DNA from: Brevibacillus antibioticus
GTDB taxonomy: Bacteria; Bacillota; Bacilli; Brevibacillales; Brevibacillaceae
Reading direction: 5' to 3'
Length of the DNA stretch: 64,000 nucleotides
Assembly (NCBI RefSeq): GCF_005217615.1
Contig: NZ_SZNK01000001.1
Coordinates: 5,676,001-5,740,000 of the forward strand
Positions 25,622 through 33,493 of this stretch are shown here, in pieces. Below the pieces are notes generated by a model that had not been told where the DNA came from, made no database searches, and worked only from the letters and a program-made list of their open reading frames with translations. How positions within the stretch are numbered: position 1 is the first letter of the stretch; every line of letters begins with the position of its first letter. The position numbers and the translations under genes are program-made.

Positions 25622-27442
25622 ATGGCAACAGGATACGGTTTAAAGCTCTATAACTATCGTGTATTCTTCGAAAATAATTCATACGACCAAACGATTTATG
25701 GCTTGATTGGCGATAAAGTTAGGTCGTTCAATAGAGGGACAGGCGCATTCACTGAAATTGGTGGAGCGTATACTATTTTTGACAGATTCTTTGTCTCTAA
25801 TGATAGGAATTCCATTTACTTTCTAACGTATACAGGATCTTCATATCAACTGAACAAATTACCCATAACAGGTGGCACTCCACAAAACTATAATTACGTT
25901 TACCCGAGTGTATCTTCGATTTTAGGTGAAATAGGTAATGCGGTTTACTGGCATCAATCAGCTTTTGATGATTACAAGCTATATGTAACCGTGATTACTA
26001 CTGGCCCTACGACCAATTGGAATGTCCCAGTTGATTCTATACGAATGATAGACAACCTGTTATTTTTTAGAGACCCATCAACGAATAAAGTCTTTGTTTC
26101 AACTACGAGCGATCCTCAAGCAAAAAGTGAGACGGGCGTTTTTGGATATGTTTACAACGTTGGAAAGAAAGGTGGGTATCTTTATATTCAAACAAGCACC
26201 GGGATTTATCGATTGGACAGTACAGGCAAAAATCCAACGACTCTTTTGAGCGGTGCCTCATATAGCTTGCAATTATGTAATAACACTATTTTTTATAGTA
26301 CATCGGATCAAAAAAACATTTATAAAATGAACTATGATGGCAGTGCTAAAACCTTAATGCACACTTTCCCAGAGGCAGTGGCTATATTCACAGCGTCAAT
26401 TTCTGGAGACAGAATCTATTTTAATCGTCCCAATGAAGATGCGTTCTATGTGGTAGTGTTCAACAACCCACCAACGCTCACATTAACGTCACCTGCCAAT
26501 AATCTCTCATTATCAGAAGGCAATACGATGGCTGTGCAGGGGTCGGTAACTGACGCTGACGCCAATGATCCTGTTACGATTTATTTGCAAATTAATAATG
26601 GAACCATATTGGCTGTAGATTCCAAGGTATCAGACGGAGCTACAGCCATTCCTTTTGCCAAAATACTGACCTACAAAAACAAACGGGTCTATTCTGGCAC
26701 AACCGATCTAGTCGGCGTGGACTTGGCGGAGAATACGGATCACACCTTAAAAGTTTGGGCTGAGGACAACAAACAGGGGAGGAGCACAGAAGTTATACGC
26801 AAGTTCAGGATCGTTTGGAACCGTCCGCCTGTGATCGATGGCCAGAATAGAGACCTCGGCTCCTTTATGCAGATTCCAACAGTGAAATATTCTGCTACCG
26901 ATCCAGAGGGTAATACTTTCACTTTTAGTGAGTATCTGAACGGCAAGAAAATCAGGTCGTTTGCGGGCGTAGCTGGACAGCAATACAAAGTAGAAATCAG
27001 TCATGACTCTTGGATTCGATTGGATTTGGACGTACAGCATCAAATCAAGGTCGTTGCCACGGACAGCGCGGGGATCTCATCCGAGCGAATTTACACATTC
27101 ACCCGAAAAGAGACTCATATCGAATTTATGCTAGAGTACGGGAATCCAGAAATTCAAGCAGACTTTACGCTAGATGGGATGCCCTTACGTGTCCTGGTGA
27201 CACTTGAAAGATATATGCCAGAAGGCTCGTCAATTGAAAGCGTAAAAGTCTGCAATAACTACTTGGATGCTGTTCCAACATGGGAAGACTGCACGGGTGC
27301 GGTAAAGGGGAATCGAGGCTATCTCTTTACCAATAAAACCAAGACTGCCGCAAATTGGGCAATCAATTTGTGGGTCATTCTTGCCAAGGGAACAGCAACA
27401 GAGCGAGTCAGGTTGAACGGATATGGAGGTGCGTTCGACTAA
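25622..27442 (+). CDS. Tail fibre/receptor-binding protein with beta-propeller and Ig-like domains
   Basis: 606 residues, ATG after GGAAGGGGGAGG. Residues 1-280 consist of repeated blades (e.g. GNAVYWHQSAFDD, KGGYLYIQTSTGIYRLDS, TIFYSTSDQKNIYKMNYDG) typical of DUF5050-like six-bladed propellers. Two immunoglobulin/cadherin-like domains follow (PPTLTLTSPANN..., RPPVIDGQ...), and a beta-rich C-terminus. No signal peptide. Its AT-rich codon use differs from the baseplate genes, suggesting module exchange. It is the best candidate for target recognition. Confidence 0.75.
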   Translation: MATGYGLKLYNYRVFFENNSYDQTIYGLIGDKVRSFNRGTGAFTEIGGAYTIFDRFFVSNDRNSIYFLTYTGSSYQLNKLPITGGTPQNYNYVYPSVSSILGEIGNAVYWHQSAFDDYKLYVTVITTGPTTNWNVPVDSIRMIDNLLFFRDPSTNKVFVSTTSDPQAKSETGVFGYVYNVGKKGGYLYIQTSTGIYRLDSTGKNPTTLLSGASYSLQLCNNTIFYSTSDQKNIYKMNYDGSAKTLMHTFPEAVAIFTASISGDRIYFNRPNEDAFYVVVFNNPPTLTLTSPANNLSLSEGNTMAVQGSVTDADANDPVTIYLQINNGTILAVDSKVSDGATAIPFAKILTYKNKRVYSGTTDLVGVDLAENTDHTLKVWAEDNKQGRSTEVIRKFRIVWNRPPVIDGQNRDLGSFMQIPTVKYSATDPEGNTFTFSEYLNGKKIRSFAGVAGQQYKVEISHDSWIRLDLDVQHQIKVVATDSAGISSERIYTFTRKETHIEFMLEYGNPEIQADFTLDGMPLRVLVTLERYMPEGSSIESVKVCNNYLDAVPTWEDCTGAVKGNRGYLFTNKTKTAANWAINLWVILAKGTATERVRLNGYGGAFD

Positions 27443-27636
27443 TGAAGATGCAAAATAAAGAAGCTATCTCAGTAATTAGAGAACAGCAACAAACAGATCC
27501 CGTTATGACAATGGGACAGGAGCTCTCCTCACTCAAAATTAGCAATATCCAAAAGGATGCGTTAATCCAAACAATGGGGGAGCAGCTAGCCCAAGTTAAG
27601 CTTGAGCTCATTCAAATAAAAGGAGGTGCCAAGTGA
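27442..27636 (+). CDS. Small coiled-coil tail protein
   Basis: 64 residues; ATG overlaps the fibre gene stop. One amphipathic helix (MGQELSSLKISNIQKDALIQ, then MGEQLAQVKLELIQIKGG). Such small helical proteins (XkdW place) precede XkdX in PBSX-like clusters. Its last codons hold the AAGGAGGTG ribosome site of the next gene. Confidence 0.65.
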   Translation: MKMQNKEAISVIREQQQTDPVMTMGQELSSLKISNIQKDALIQTMGEQLAQVKLELIQIKGGAK

Positions 27637-27773
27637 TGGCATTTTGGGAGTTGGCATTTAGCATGAAGTGGGTCACAGCAGATAAGCTGCGACTTGCTGT
27701 AAAGACTACATCCAATCCTTTTGGAGAAATCTCTCCAGAGGAGTTCAAACAAATTACCAACCAAGATTTTTAA
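27636..27773 (+). CDS. xkdX: XkdX-family protein
   Basis: 45 residues, ATG 27636, 7 bases after the strong AAGGAGGTG. The end EISPEEFKQITNQDF is the XkdX signature ('ITxEEFxxITGxxY'). XkdX proteins are short, lie next to fibre genes, and have no known function. An intrinsic terminator follows. Confidence 0.85.
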   Translation: MAFWELAFSMKWVTADKLRLAVKTTSNPFGEISPEEFKQITNQDF

Positions 27774-27807
27774 GCTACTACTATTTCATACACGGAGAAT
27801 TGGAGTC

Positions 27808-27834
27808 AGCCCCGTACCTAGCGGGGCTATTTTT
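27808..27834 (+). terminator. Terminator after the tail genes
   Basis: AGCCCCG (27808-27814) and CGGGGCT (27822-27828), then ATTTTT. It separates tail structure from lysis genes and may lower lysis expression. Confidence 0.88.
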
Positions 27835-27866
27835 GTTCCCCAAAGGGGGCGAGGAGGTATGAACCT

Positions 27867-28322
27867 ATGAAATCCCTACACAGCCTAGAAAGCATCGCAA
27901 CCCCAGCAAACGCCTGGGCGACAACAGCAGGTGCCATCGTGTCGCCCGCCTTTCACTATCTATACGGCACAAACCGTCAAGACATCCTGATCGTCCTCTT
28001 CTTCATGATTGCCCTCGATTGGATCACAGGCATATCCGCCGCCAAAAAAGACCAATCCTACTCCTCCGACTACGGCCTGTCCCGAATCCCACGCACCTTA
28101 TTTCTCATGTCTCTACCAGCCGTAGCCAATCTCCTAGACCGCGTCATGGGCACCCCAGGCTTCTTATTCTACGGCGTCACCTTCGGCCTCATCTACCACA
28201 CCTGGACAAGCCTGACCGCCAATGCCCACCGCGCAGGCTGGCCGATGCCCAAATCCGTCGAGAAATTAGTCAGCGCCGAAATCAAGGCGAAGGCTGAGCG
28301 AGCCAAACGAAAGGAGTCCTAG
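27867..28322 (+). CDS. Phage holin (TcdE/holin family 4)
   Basis: 151 residues with three to four membrane segments and the family core DILIVLFFMIALDWITGI and YGVTFGLIYHTWTSLTANA. It would make membrane pores at the end of particle assembly and release the amidase. ATG 27867 follows CGAGGAGGT. It is placed as in PBSX, just before the endolysin. Confidence 0.9.
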   Translation: MKSLHSLESIATPANAWATTAGAIVSPAFHYLYGTNRQDILIVLFFMIALDWITGISAAKKDQSYSSDYGLSRIPRTLFLMSLPAVANLLDRVMGTPGFLFYGVTFGLIYHTWTSLTANAHRAGWPMPKSVEKLVSAEIKAKAERAKRKES

Positions 28323-28328
28323 TAAACG

Positions 28329-29165
28329 ATGAAAATCACCGAGATGCTTTTAACCAACGTAAATTCCCGCCCCAAAAAGAAGATCGTCCCAAAAGGAGTC
28401 GTCATCCACTGGACGGCCAACGAGGGCAGCGGTGCAAATGCCGTCGCCAACCGAAACTACTTCAACAGACCAACGACAGTAGCGAGCGCCCACTACATCG
28501 TGGACGACAAGCAAATCATTCGCTGCCTGCCCGAGGACGAGATGGGCTACCACGTCGGGGCGCAGACTTATTCACAGGCCGCCTTGAACAAATTGAGCAC
28601 CTACCCGAACAACTGCACGATTGGGATTGAAATGTGCGTCAATGCAGATGGAAGCTTTGCAAAAATGTACGAGCAAACAGTGGCACTGGCCGCGGATATC
28701 TTGAAGCGACATGGCTGGGGAGTCGAGCACCTGTGGCGTCATTACGACATTACGGGGAAAAACTGCCCAGCCTTTTTTGTCGTCAATACGACCGCACAAA
28801 CCTATACGGGAATGCCAGCGAAGGACGCATGGGCAAAGTTTCAACAGGATGTCCACAGGTTTCTCACAGTTTATCCACAAAAACCACAGCCTGATGTGGA
28901 TAAGTGCGCAGTTGAGCTGACACTTACTTCCACAGGCAAACTAATCAATGATGTATCCTATGTACCCATCCGGATGATTGTAGAGGCAGTGGGTGGAGCA
29001 GTGGAATGGGAGCCTTCCACGCAAAAAGTGACCGTGAACGGACAGGAAGTCTCCTATGTAAACGACCAGGGAACTGCTTTTGCGAAAACAAGAGAGCTAG
29101 CTGCCTTACTTGGCCTGCAAGTGGAGTGGGACGAGCCGAGAAAAGCGGTCGTATTGAAGAAATAA
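28329..29165 (+). CDS. N-acetylmuramoyl-L-alanine amidase (endolysin) with copper-amine-oxidase-like C-domain
   Basis: 278 residues. The N-terminal amidase_2/PGRP-type catalytic domain (1-170) shows zinc ligands in VVIHWTANEG and HYDITGKNC. The C-terminal 85 residues (GKLINDVSYVPIRMIVEAVGG... WEPSTQKV) match the Cu_amine_oxidN1-like domain used by Brevibacillus and Paenibacillus wall enzymes for surface binding. It cleaves host peptidoglycan for lysis. It is cytoplasmic, with no signal peptide, so it relies on the holin. Confidence 0.92.
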   Translation: MKITEMLLTNVNSRPKKKIVPKGVVIHWTANEGSGANAVANRNYFNRPTTVASAHYIVDDKQIIRCLPEDEMGYHVGAQTYSQAALNKLSTYPNNCTIGIEMCVNADGSFAKMYEQTVALAADILKRHGWGVEHLWRHYDITGKNCPAFFVVNTTAQTYTGMPAKDAWAKFQQDVHRFLTVYPQKPQPDVDKCAVELTLTSTGKLINDVSYVPIRMIVEAVGGAVEWEPSTQKVTVNGQEVSYVNDQGTAFAKTRELAALLGLQVEWDEPRKAVVLKK

Positions 29166-29169
29166 AAGA

Positions 29170-29198
29170 AAAAGCCGCAGATCCTGTCTGCGACTTTT
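29170..29198. terminator. Bidirectional terminator
   Basis: CGCAGA/TCTGCG stem (29176-29181, 29187-29192) flanked by AAAAG and CTTTT. It lies between the amidase gene and the converging S4-domain gene. Confidence 0.7.
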
Positions 29199-29210
29199 CC
29201 ATACATACAT

Positions 29211-29714
29211 TTACCCAATCATAATCTGAATAATATCCGCTGCACTCAAGACAGCGCTTGGCTTTGTCTCCTGCTCATTCAGTCGAATCTGCCCGTCCTT
29301 GATCTTGCGGACAATCTGGCTGCGGCTCCAGCCTTCTATCTGTTCTGACAGCAGCTTGTCGAGTCTGAATCGAGCCTCTGCGCGCTCAATCCGAATCGTT
29401 ACTTCCCGAACGCCGTTTTCCTGGTATTCATGCAAGGGGAGAGTGGGGAGTGGCGCGATTTCTTCACTGAACTCCGTGTCTGGCACCTCCCGATGATCTG
29501 TAAAGGCTTTGTAGATGGCTAGCTTTTCGTTCCACGTATGATTTTTTTCGCATTTATAGATAGCGAAGCGATAGATGTTTTTGCCGTTAGCGTTGTGGCG
29601 GCGGACGTTTGTATCGATAAAGAGAACGATTCGCCCGCAATTGCTACAATATCGTTGCACTGGCTGATTTTCATGATTTTCACGTAATACCCACGTATGC
29701 TCGATGGTATGCAT
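29211..29714 (-). CDS. S4-domain protein with N-terminal zinc ribbon
   Basis: 167 residues. The N-terminus holds CSNC and CEKNH, a likely zinc ribbon. Residues about 108-167 form an S4 RNA-binding domain (RFRLDKLLSEQIEGWSRSQI, IRLNEQETKPS...L..AD). Such proteins bind structured RNA in the cytoplasm. ATG 29714 follows CACGAGGTGAAGGACC on the minus strand. It borders the tail cluster on its right side and is probably a core chromosomal gene. Confidence 0.75.
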   Translation of the reverse strand: MHTIEHTWVLRENHENQPVQRYCSNCGRIVLFIDTNVRRHNANGKNIYRFAIYKCEKNHTWNEKLAIYKAFTDHREVPDTEFSEEIAPLPTLPLHEYQENGVREVTIRIERAEARFRLDKLLSEQIEGWSRSQIVRKIKDGQIRLNEQETKPSAVLSAADIIQIMIG

Positions 29715-29793
29715 GGTCCTTCACCTCGTGTAAAAAGTGAAAGGAACGCACCTGCTATTTGGATGTCCTGTAGGGCAGGCCTGTTTTTGGACA

Positions 29794-29828
29794 CAAAAAA
29801 ACGGAGATTCCCCATAGCGAACCTCCGT
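29794..29828 (-). terminator. Terminator downstream of a minus-strand gene remnant
   Basis: On the minus strand ACGGAG (29823-29828) pairs with CTCCGT (29801-29806) and is followed by seven T (29794-29800). Confidence 0.7.
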
Positions 29829-29938
29829 CAGGATTTACACCTACAGATTTCGTTACGTTCCTTTGTAATGGGAAAAAAGGGCAGACTGCACCTGTGCGAA
29901 AAACAGTTCGTTTTCCGAAGGGCGAGCTATCCAGTTTT

Positions 29939-30211
29939 TTAGGCCATTACAAAGTAGTTGTTGGCATACGTAGTTACCGTACCTTTCCATCCAAATAGAC
30001 GTGGCATTAGCATACCATATAATGGCTTAGCTTCCAAGGGGATCGTATTGTTGACGACAGGAGGACGAGTGGTTTTGACGCGTAAAGGAGCGGAGTCGTA
30101 GATCTGCTTCATCCAGGTTCGCGCTTCAGCAAAATCACTCTCCCGATAGATGAAAAGCGTAGCTTCTTTCCCCTTACTATTCTTTTTCGTTAAAGTAGTA
30201 AAAATATTTAG
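29939..30211 (-). pseudogene. 5'-truncated gene remnant
   Basis: An open minus-strand frame with no usable start encodes a sensible protein tail: GKEATLFIYRESDFAEARTW, then MKQIYDSAPLRVKTTRPPVV, then YGMLMPRLFGWKGTV, ending YANNYFVMA. The frame closes upstream at 30212-30214. The family is not recognised. The 225 bases between it and the S4 gene hold only the terminator above. Confidence 0.5.
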
Positions 30212-30278
30212 TTAATTATTAATAATGATAGTATAATAGGTTGGAAGGGGATTTGCCTATTATTCGGAGTGGGGATAG

Positions 30279-31421
30279 ATGCCGATGGATGACTTGGCAG
30301 TATATTTGAACGAGCACGAGGCAACGACCGTAAAAGAATTCAAGCGACGAATTGCCGTTTCGGACAGTGATCAATACAAGGGGTTGATCCATCTGAATGG
30401 GCGAGCACTGTATCGTATGGTGATTGAATATTTTCGTTCGGAAATCACTCTCGAGGATATTAAAGAATTGGCTTACAAGGTCGCATATGAACGAAACCGG
30501 GCAGAGACCAACATTGGCGATTTCGTTTCCAACGTGTGCATGGGCCGGGAAATGGTTATCGATCTTCTCCAAAAAGGTCCGTTTACGCCTGCCACTTTAA
30601 TGCCTGCCTTATTGAAAATAAACGAATGCTTTGATGTCTTTTTGGTACACGCTGTTTTCAAATACACGGACCTCAAAGACAGCGATTTGGAAGAGAAGAA
30701 GCTATTTATCGAGCGTTCTCATAAAGACAGGCTCACGATTCTGGGGCAAATGGCATCCAGCTTCGTCCATGAATTCCGTAATCCGCTTACTTCCATTATG
30801 GGATTCTCTCGTTTGCTAAAAGAAGATTATCCGAATCTCCCTTACGTAGACATTATTGAAAATGAGCTGCGTCAATTGAATTACCGGGTTTCGCAGTTTT
30901 TGCTGGTCTCGAAAAAGGGAGCGGTCTATAAGCAAATGGAGGTTTTTAGCGTATGGGGGTTGTTTGACGAGATTCTTTCCTTCCTCTATCCGAATATCGT
31001 TGACGTGAATGTGGATATCCAATGCAGTATCGATCCTACCTTTCAGCTAAAAGGCTACAAGGATGAGATGAAGCAGGTGTTTATCAACATCATTTCCAAT
31101 GCGCTGGATGCGTTACATAAAAAAACAAGCGACAAGGAGATTGTCATTGAGGTGTCCCAAACGCCTGACAGTTCTTTAATTACCGTTTCCAACAATGGAT
31201 CGCCAATTCCACCTGACCTGCTCTCGGTTATTTTTGAACCATTTTTCACGACGAAGGAGCTCGGTACTGGAATTGGTTTATATGTCTGCAAAGAAATCAT
31301 TGAGCGGCATGGGGGAACGATTACGTGCGAGTCTACTGATCGGCAGACGAAATTTTCCATGCAATTCAAGCCCTGCGACGTATGTACGAGCGGCTCGATG
31401 TCGATGAACCAGCATATCTAA
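30279..31421 (+). CDS. Sporulation-type sensor histidine kinase, soluble
   Basis: 380 residues. The N-terminal 145 residues are an all-helical RsbRD/kinase N-terminal domain with no membrane helices. HisKA follows with HEFRNPLTSIMGF and then HATPase with NALDAL, FEPFFTTKELGTGIGLYVCKE. The ATG at 30279 follows GGAGTGGGGATAG. A TATAAT lies at 30232 in an AT-rich promoter region. No regulator is adjacent, so it probably feeds the sporulation relay; this is inferred from family. Confidence 0.85.
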   Translation: MPMDDLAVYLNEHEATTVKEFKRRIAVSDSDQYKGLIHLNGRALYRMVIEYFRSEITLEDIKELAYKVAYERNRAETNIGDFVSNVCMGREMVIDLLQKGPFTPATLMPALLKINECFDVFLVHAVFKYTDLKDSDLEEKKLFIERSHKDRLTILGQMASSFVHEFRNPLTSIMGFSRLLKEDYPNLPYVDIIENELRQLNYRVSQFLLVSKKGAVYKQMEVFSVWGLFDEILSFLYPNIVDVNVDIQCSIDPTFQLKGYKDEMKQVFINIISNALDALHKKTSDKEIVIEVSQTPDSSLITVSNNGSPIPPDLLSVIFEPFFTTKELGTGIGLYVCKEIIERHGGTITCESTDRQTKFSMQFKPCDVCTSGSMSMNQHI

Positions 31422-31434
31422 TGCCACAAAAAAC

Positions 31435-31493
31435 GACCTATCCATGAAGGCACGCTCGATAACCGACGTGCACCATGAATAGGTCATTTTTTT
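31435..31493. terminator. Bidirectional terminator
   Basis: GACCTATCCATG (31435-31446) pairs with CATGAATAGGTC (31474-31485), then A and seven T; the other strand shows a matching run. Confidence 0.8.
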
Positions 31494-31513
31494 GTGAAAA
31501 AGAAAGCGACTGT

Positions 31514-32554
31514 TTATTTGCTAGTGTAAAGGTGCCTGTGTGTTTGTCGCATGTTTTTGGAGACACGCTCCAGTTTGTTTACTAACCAGACCAGCATGAG
31601 CGCCAACAGACAACTACACCCGATAATTACGAGCAAGTACAGCAGCGAGTACCACGTGTTTTCAAACAGCCAAGCGACCTCGCCGTATTTCTCAAACAGA
31701 TAATCTTTGAACATGATCAAAAAAGCAGAGTGGAACAAGAAAATGAAATACGTCAGCCCTTTTCGAAACTTGATGTGCAAACGATCGAAGCGTTCCAGAA
31801 AGAAGACCATGAGCACGAGAAACGACAGAAGCGTGGCGAAGACAAAAGTCAAATGCACAGCCACATACAGCTTGTTTGAGACAACAAAAAACAGCGCAGC
31901 CGCAGTGGAAACACCCGTCATCAGCATCAGGATGGAGCGGTTGTTTCGCAAGAAGGAAAGGATCATTTCACGGTACCAATACAACACGTGCCCCATGTAC
32001 AGGGTAAAAATCCAGCTCGGGAGCATATGACGCGTGGTGAGCCCGAACCAGCCCTGATGAATAAAATTGATGTACACGTACTGAATACCGAGCAGCATCC
32101 AAATCACATACAAAATGTTGCGCTTCGTGATCACACGGCGAAACAGATAGGCAAAAACGTAATACTGGCAAATCATAAACACAAAGTACAGATGGTCACC
32201 CGTTTTGCCTAAAACAATGTTCGTAAAGTCTTGGGCAGTATGAGGCATCCCTTTTTTCAACAAGTAATGGTACAGGACACCAGATACTAAATAAGGGACA
32301 AAAATATACAGAAGCTTCCCTGAAAAAAACTCGCGAGCAGTAGGGCTCTTGGCTTCAAATGAGTAAGCAGTCAAATAACCTGTGGCGATCGTCAACAGGA
32401 CAGTGCCGTAGCGACTAATCTGATTGAGGGCCACGATCCAAAACGGATCAGTAAAAGAAAGTGCAGAAGCCGTGAAATGACCGACTACAACGAGAAAACT
32501 TGAGAAGAGCTGGATGTAAAACAGAGATTTCAGGATTTTTGAATCTGTATACAT
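31514..32554 (-). CDS. Acyltransferase 3 family membrane protein
   Basis: 346 residues from ATG 32554, 9 bases after ATGGAG; the open frame continues upstream without a site. About ten membrane helices, the N-terminal VVVGHFTASA histidine and the AT3 arrangement suggest transfer of an acyl group (often acetyl) to a surface polysaccharide or lipid. The substrate is unknown. It follows a 102-residue gene after a strong terminator, so it has its own promoter. Confidence 0.85.
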   Translation of the reverse strand: MYTDSKILKSLFYIQLFSSFLVVVGHFTASALSFTDPFWIVALNQISRYGTVLLTIATGYLTAYSFEAKSPTAREFFSGKLLYIFVPYLVSGVLYHYLLKKGMPHTAQDFTNIVLGKTGDHLYFVFMICQYYVFAYLFRRVITKRNILYVIWMLLGIQYVYINFIHQGWFGLTTRHMLPSWIFTLYMGHVLYWYREMILSFLRNNRSILMLMTGVSTAAALFFVVSNKLYVAVHLTFVFATLLSFLVLMVFFLERFDRLHIKFRKGLTYFIFLFHSAFLIMFKDYLFEKYGEVAWLFENTWYSLLYLLVIIGCSCLLALMLVWLVNKLERVSKNMRQTHRHLYTSK

Positions 32555-32683
32555 TTCGATATTCTCCATTTCATCGTTTGTCGGCTGACGTTGTCGCTCA
32601 AACAATAAACTGCGAATGGCTTTATGATAATAAAGGTTTCTTTGATTTGTATTTGGACAGGAGAGGGGAGTTCTGGAAGAGAT

Positions 32684-32737
32684 AAAAAGAAAGAAAGCCA
32701 CACCCGCGCGCGTAGCTTTCGCACGAGTATGGCTTTC
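32684..32737 (-). terminator. Terminator of the 102-residue protein gene
   Basis: On the minus strand GAAAGCCA (32730-32737) pairs with TGGCTTTC (32693-32700), with further pairing of CGTGCG/CGCGCG type inside, then TTTCTTTTT. Confidence 0.75.
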
Positions 32738-32742
32738 ATACA

Positions 32743-33051
32743 TTATTTCGGATTCTTGTTCATTTCATCGATGGTCTCACTGACCACAAACGCCAAATCG
32801 TCATTGCCAAACATCGACAATACAGCAAGGAGAGTCGCATCAGGAATGTCCTCTGCTTCTTCTTTTGGAACGGTATTGTCCAGCATTTGAGCGAGTAACG
32901 TATTTTCCCCTTGAGCGGGATAAGCGCGGCGGTATAATTCGCGTGCATCTAGACCGTGATTCACACACCATTGGGCAAAAACGAGAATCATCATGCCCTC
33001 GTCGCGCTGGTAGGCTTGAATCACTTGATCTTCTATCTCTTTTCGGTTCAT
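32743..33051 (-). CDS. Conserved protein of unknown function
   Basis: 102 residues from ATG 33051, 7 bases after GAGGAG; an ATG two codons earlier overlaps the site. It is helical, acidic and soluble (QAYQRDEGMMILVFAQWCVN, LLAQMLDNTVPKEEAED). No family recognised; no partner genes. Confidence 0.7.
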   Translation of the reverse strand: MNRKEIEDQVIQAYQRDEGMMILVFAQWCVNHGLDARELYRRAYPAQGENTLLAQMLDNTVPKEEAEDIPDATLLAVLSMFGNDDLAFVVSETIDEMNKNPK

Positions 33052-33135
33052 GGGCATACTCCTCTAACATTCGTACGTCATGAGCTTATTGTAGAGAAGA
33101 GGAAGAATCCCCGCAAGAAAAAAGAAAAGAACGAC

Positions 33136-33342
33136 TCAAGAGTTCCGCTTGTTGCTGTGATTGGTTAGGACTGGCAGCATACGAGTATCTTTTACCATAT
33201 GGGCATGGCAAAAGGGGCAGCTCGGGCTCTTATCAAAGGAAAAGTTATCTCTCATCCAGCACGTACAGCCCTCATTACTGCATGTCCATACATCTGTTTC
33301 CTCTTCTTCGATTGGAACGACTGCTTTTTTTGAGAAATACAC
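33136..33342 (-). CDS. YdjO-like small zinc-ribbon protein
   Basis: 68 residues. The GTG at 33342 is 7 bases after AAGGAGG; an ATG one frame over gives an unlikely product. WTCSNEGCTCWMRDNFSF and CPFCHAHMVKDTRML form the YdjO (cold-inducible) pattern: two Cys pairs and a W.R.NF core. Probably binds zinc; function unknown. Confidence 0.8.
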   Translation of the reverse strand: MYFSKKAVVPIEEEETDVWTCSNEGCTCWMRDNFSFDKSPSCPFCHAHMVKDTRMLPVLTNHSNKRNS

Positions 33343-33439
33343 ATGAACTCCTCCTTTGCAGGGCAAAAGTGCACAAAGTAACCTCTATTAATGTGTGATG
33401 GAAAGCGCATGAATATACCAAGATTTTCTTTGGTAAAAG

Positions 33440-33483
33440 GGAAAAAAGAGGCCGCGCTTTCATCGCCGCAGCCTCTTTTTTCC
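33440..33483. terminator. Bidirectional terminator
   Basis: GGAAAAAAGAGGC (33440-33452) pairs with GCCTCTTTTTTCC (33471-33483), suitable for either strand. Confidence 0.8.
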
Positions 33484-33493
33484 ATTGTCATCT

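Noticed and set aside
14168..29165. Contractile injection system (eCIS/PVC type)
   Set aside because: No AAA+ ATPase of that class and no toxin payload genes; gene order is PBSX-like and lysis genes are present.
14168..29165. Intact prophage with attachment sites
   Set aside because: No integrase, no tRNA target and no flanking direct repeat was seen at 13.8-14.1 or 29.2-30.2 kb.
29715..29938. Riboswitch upstream of the S4-domain gene
   Set aside because: Only a simple terminator hairpin is clear; I compared it by eye with the common riboswitch cores and none fits.
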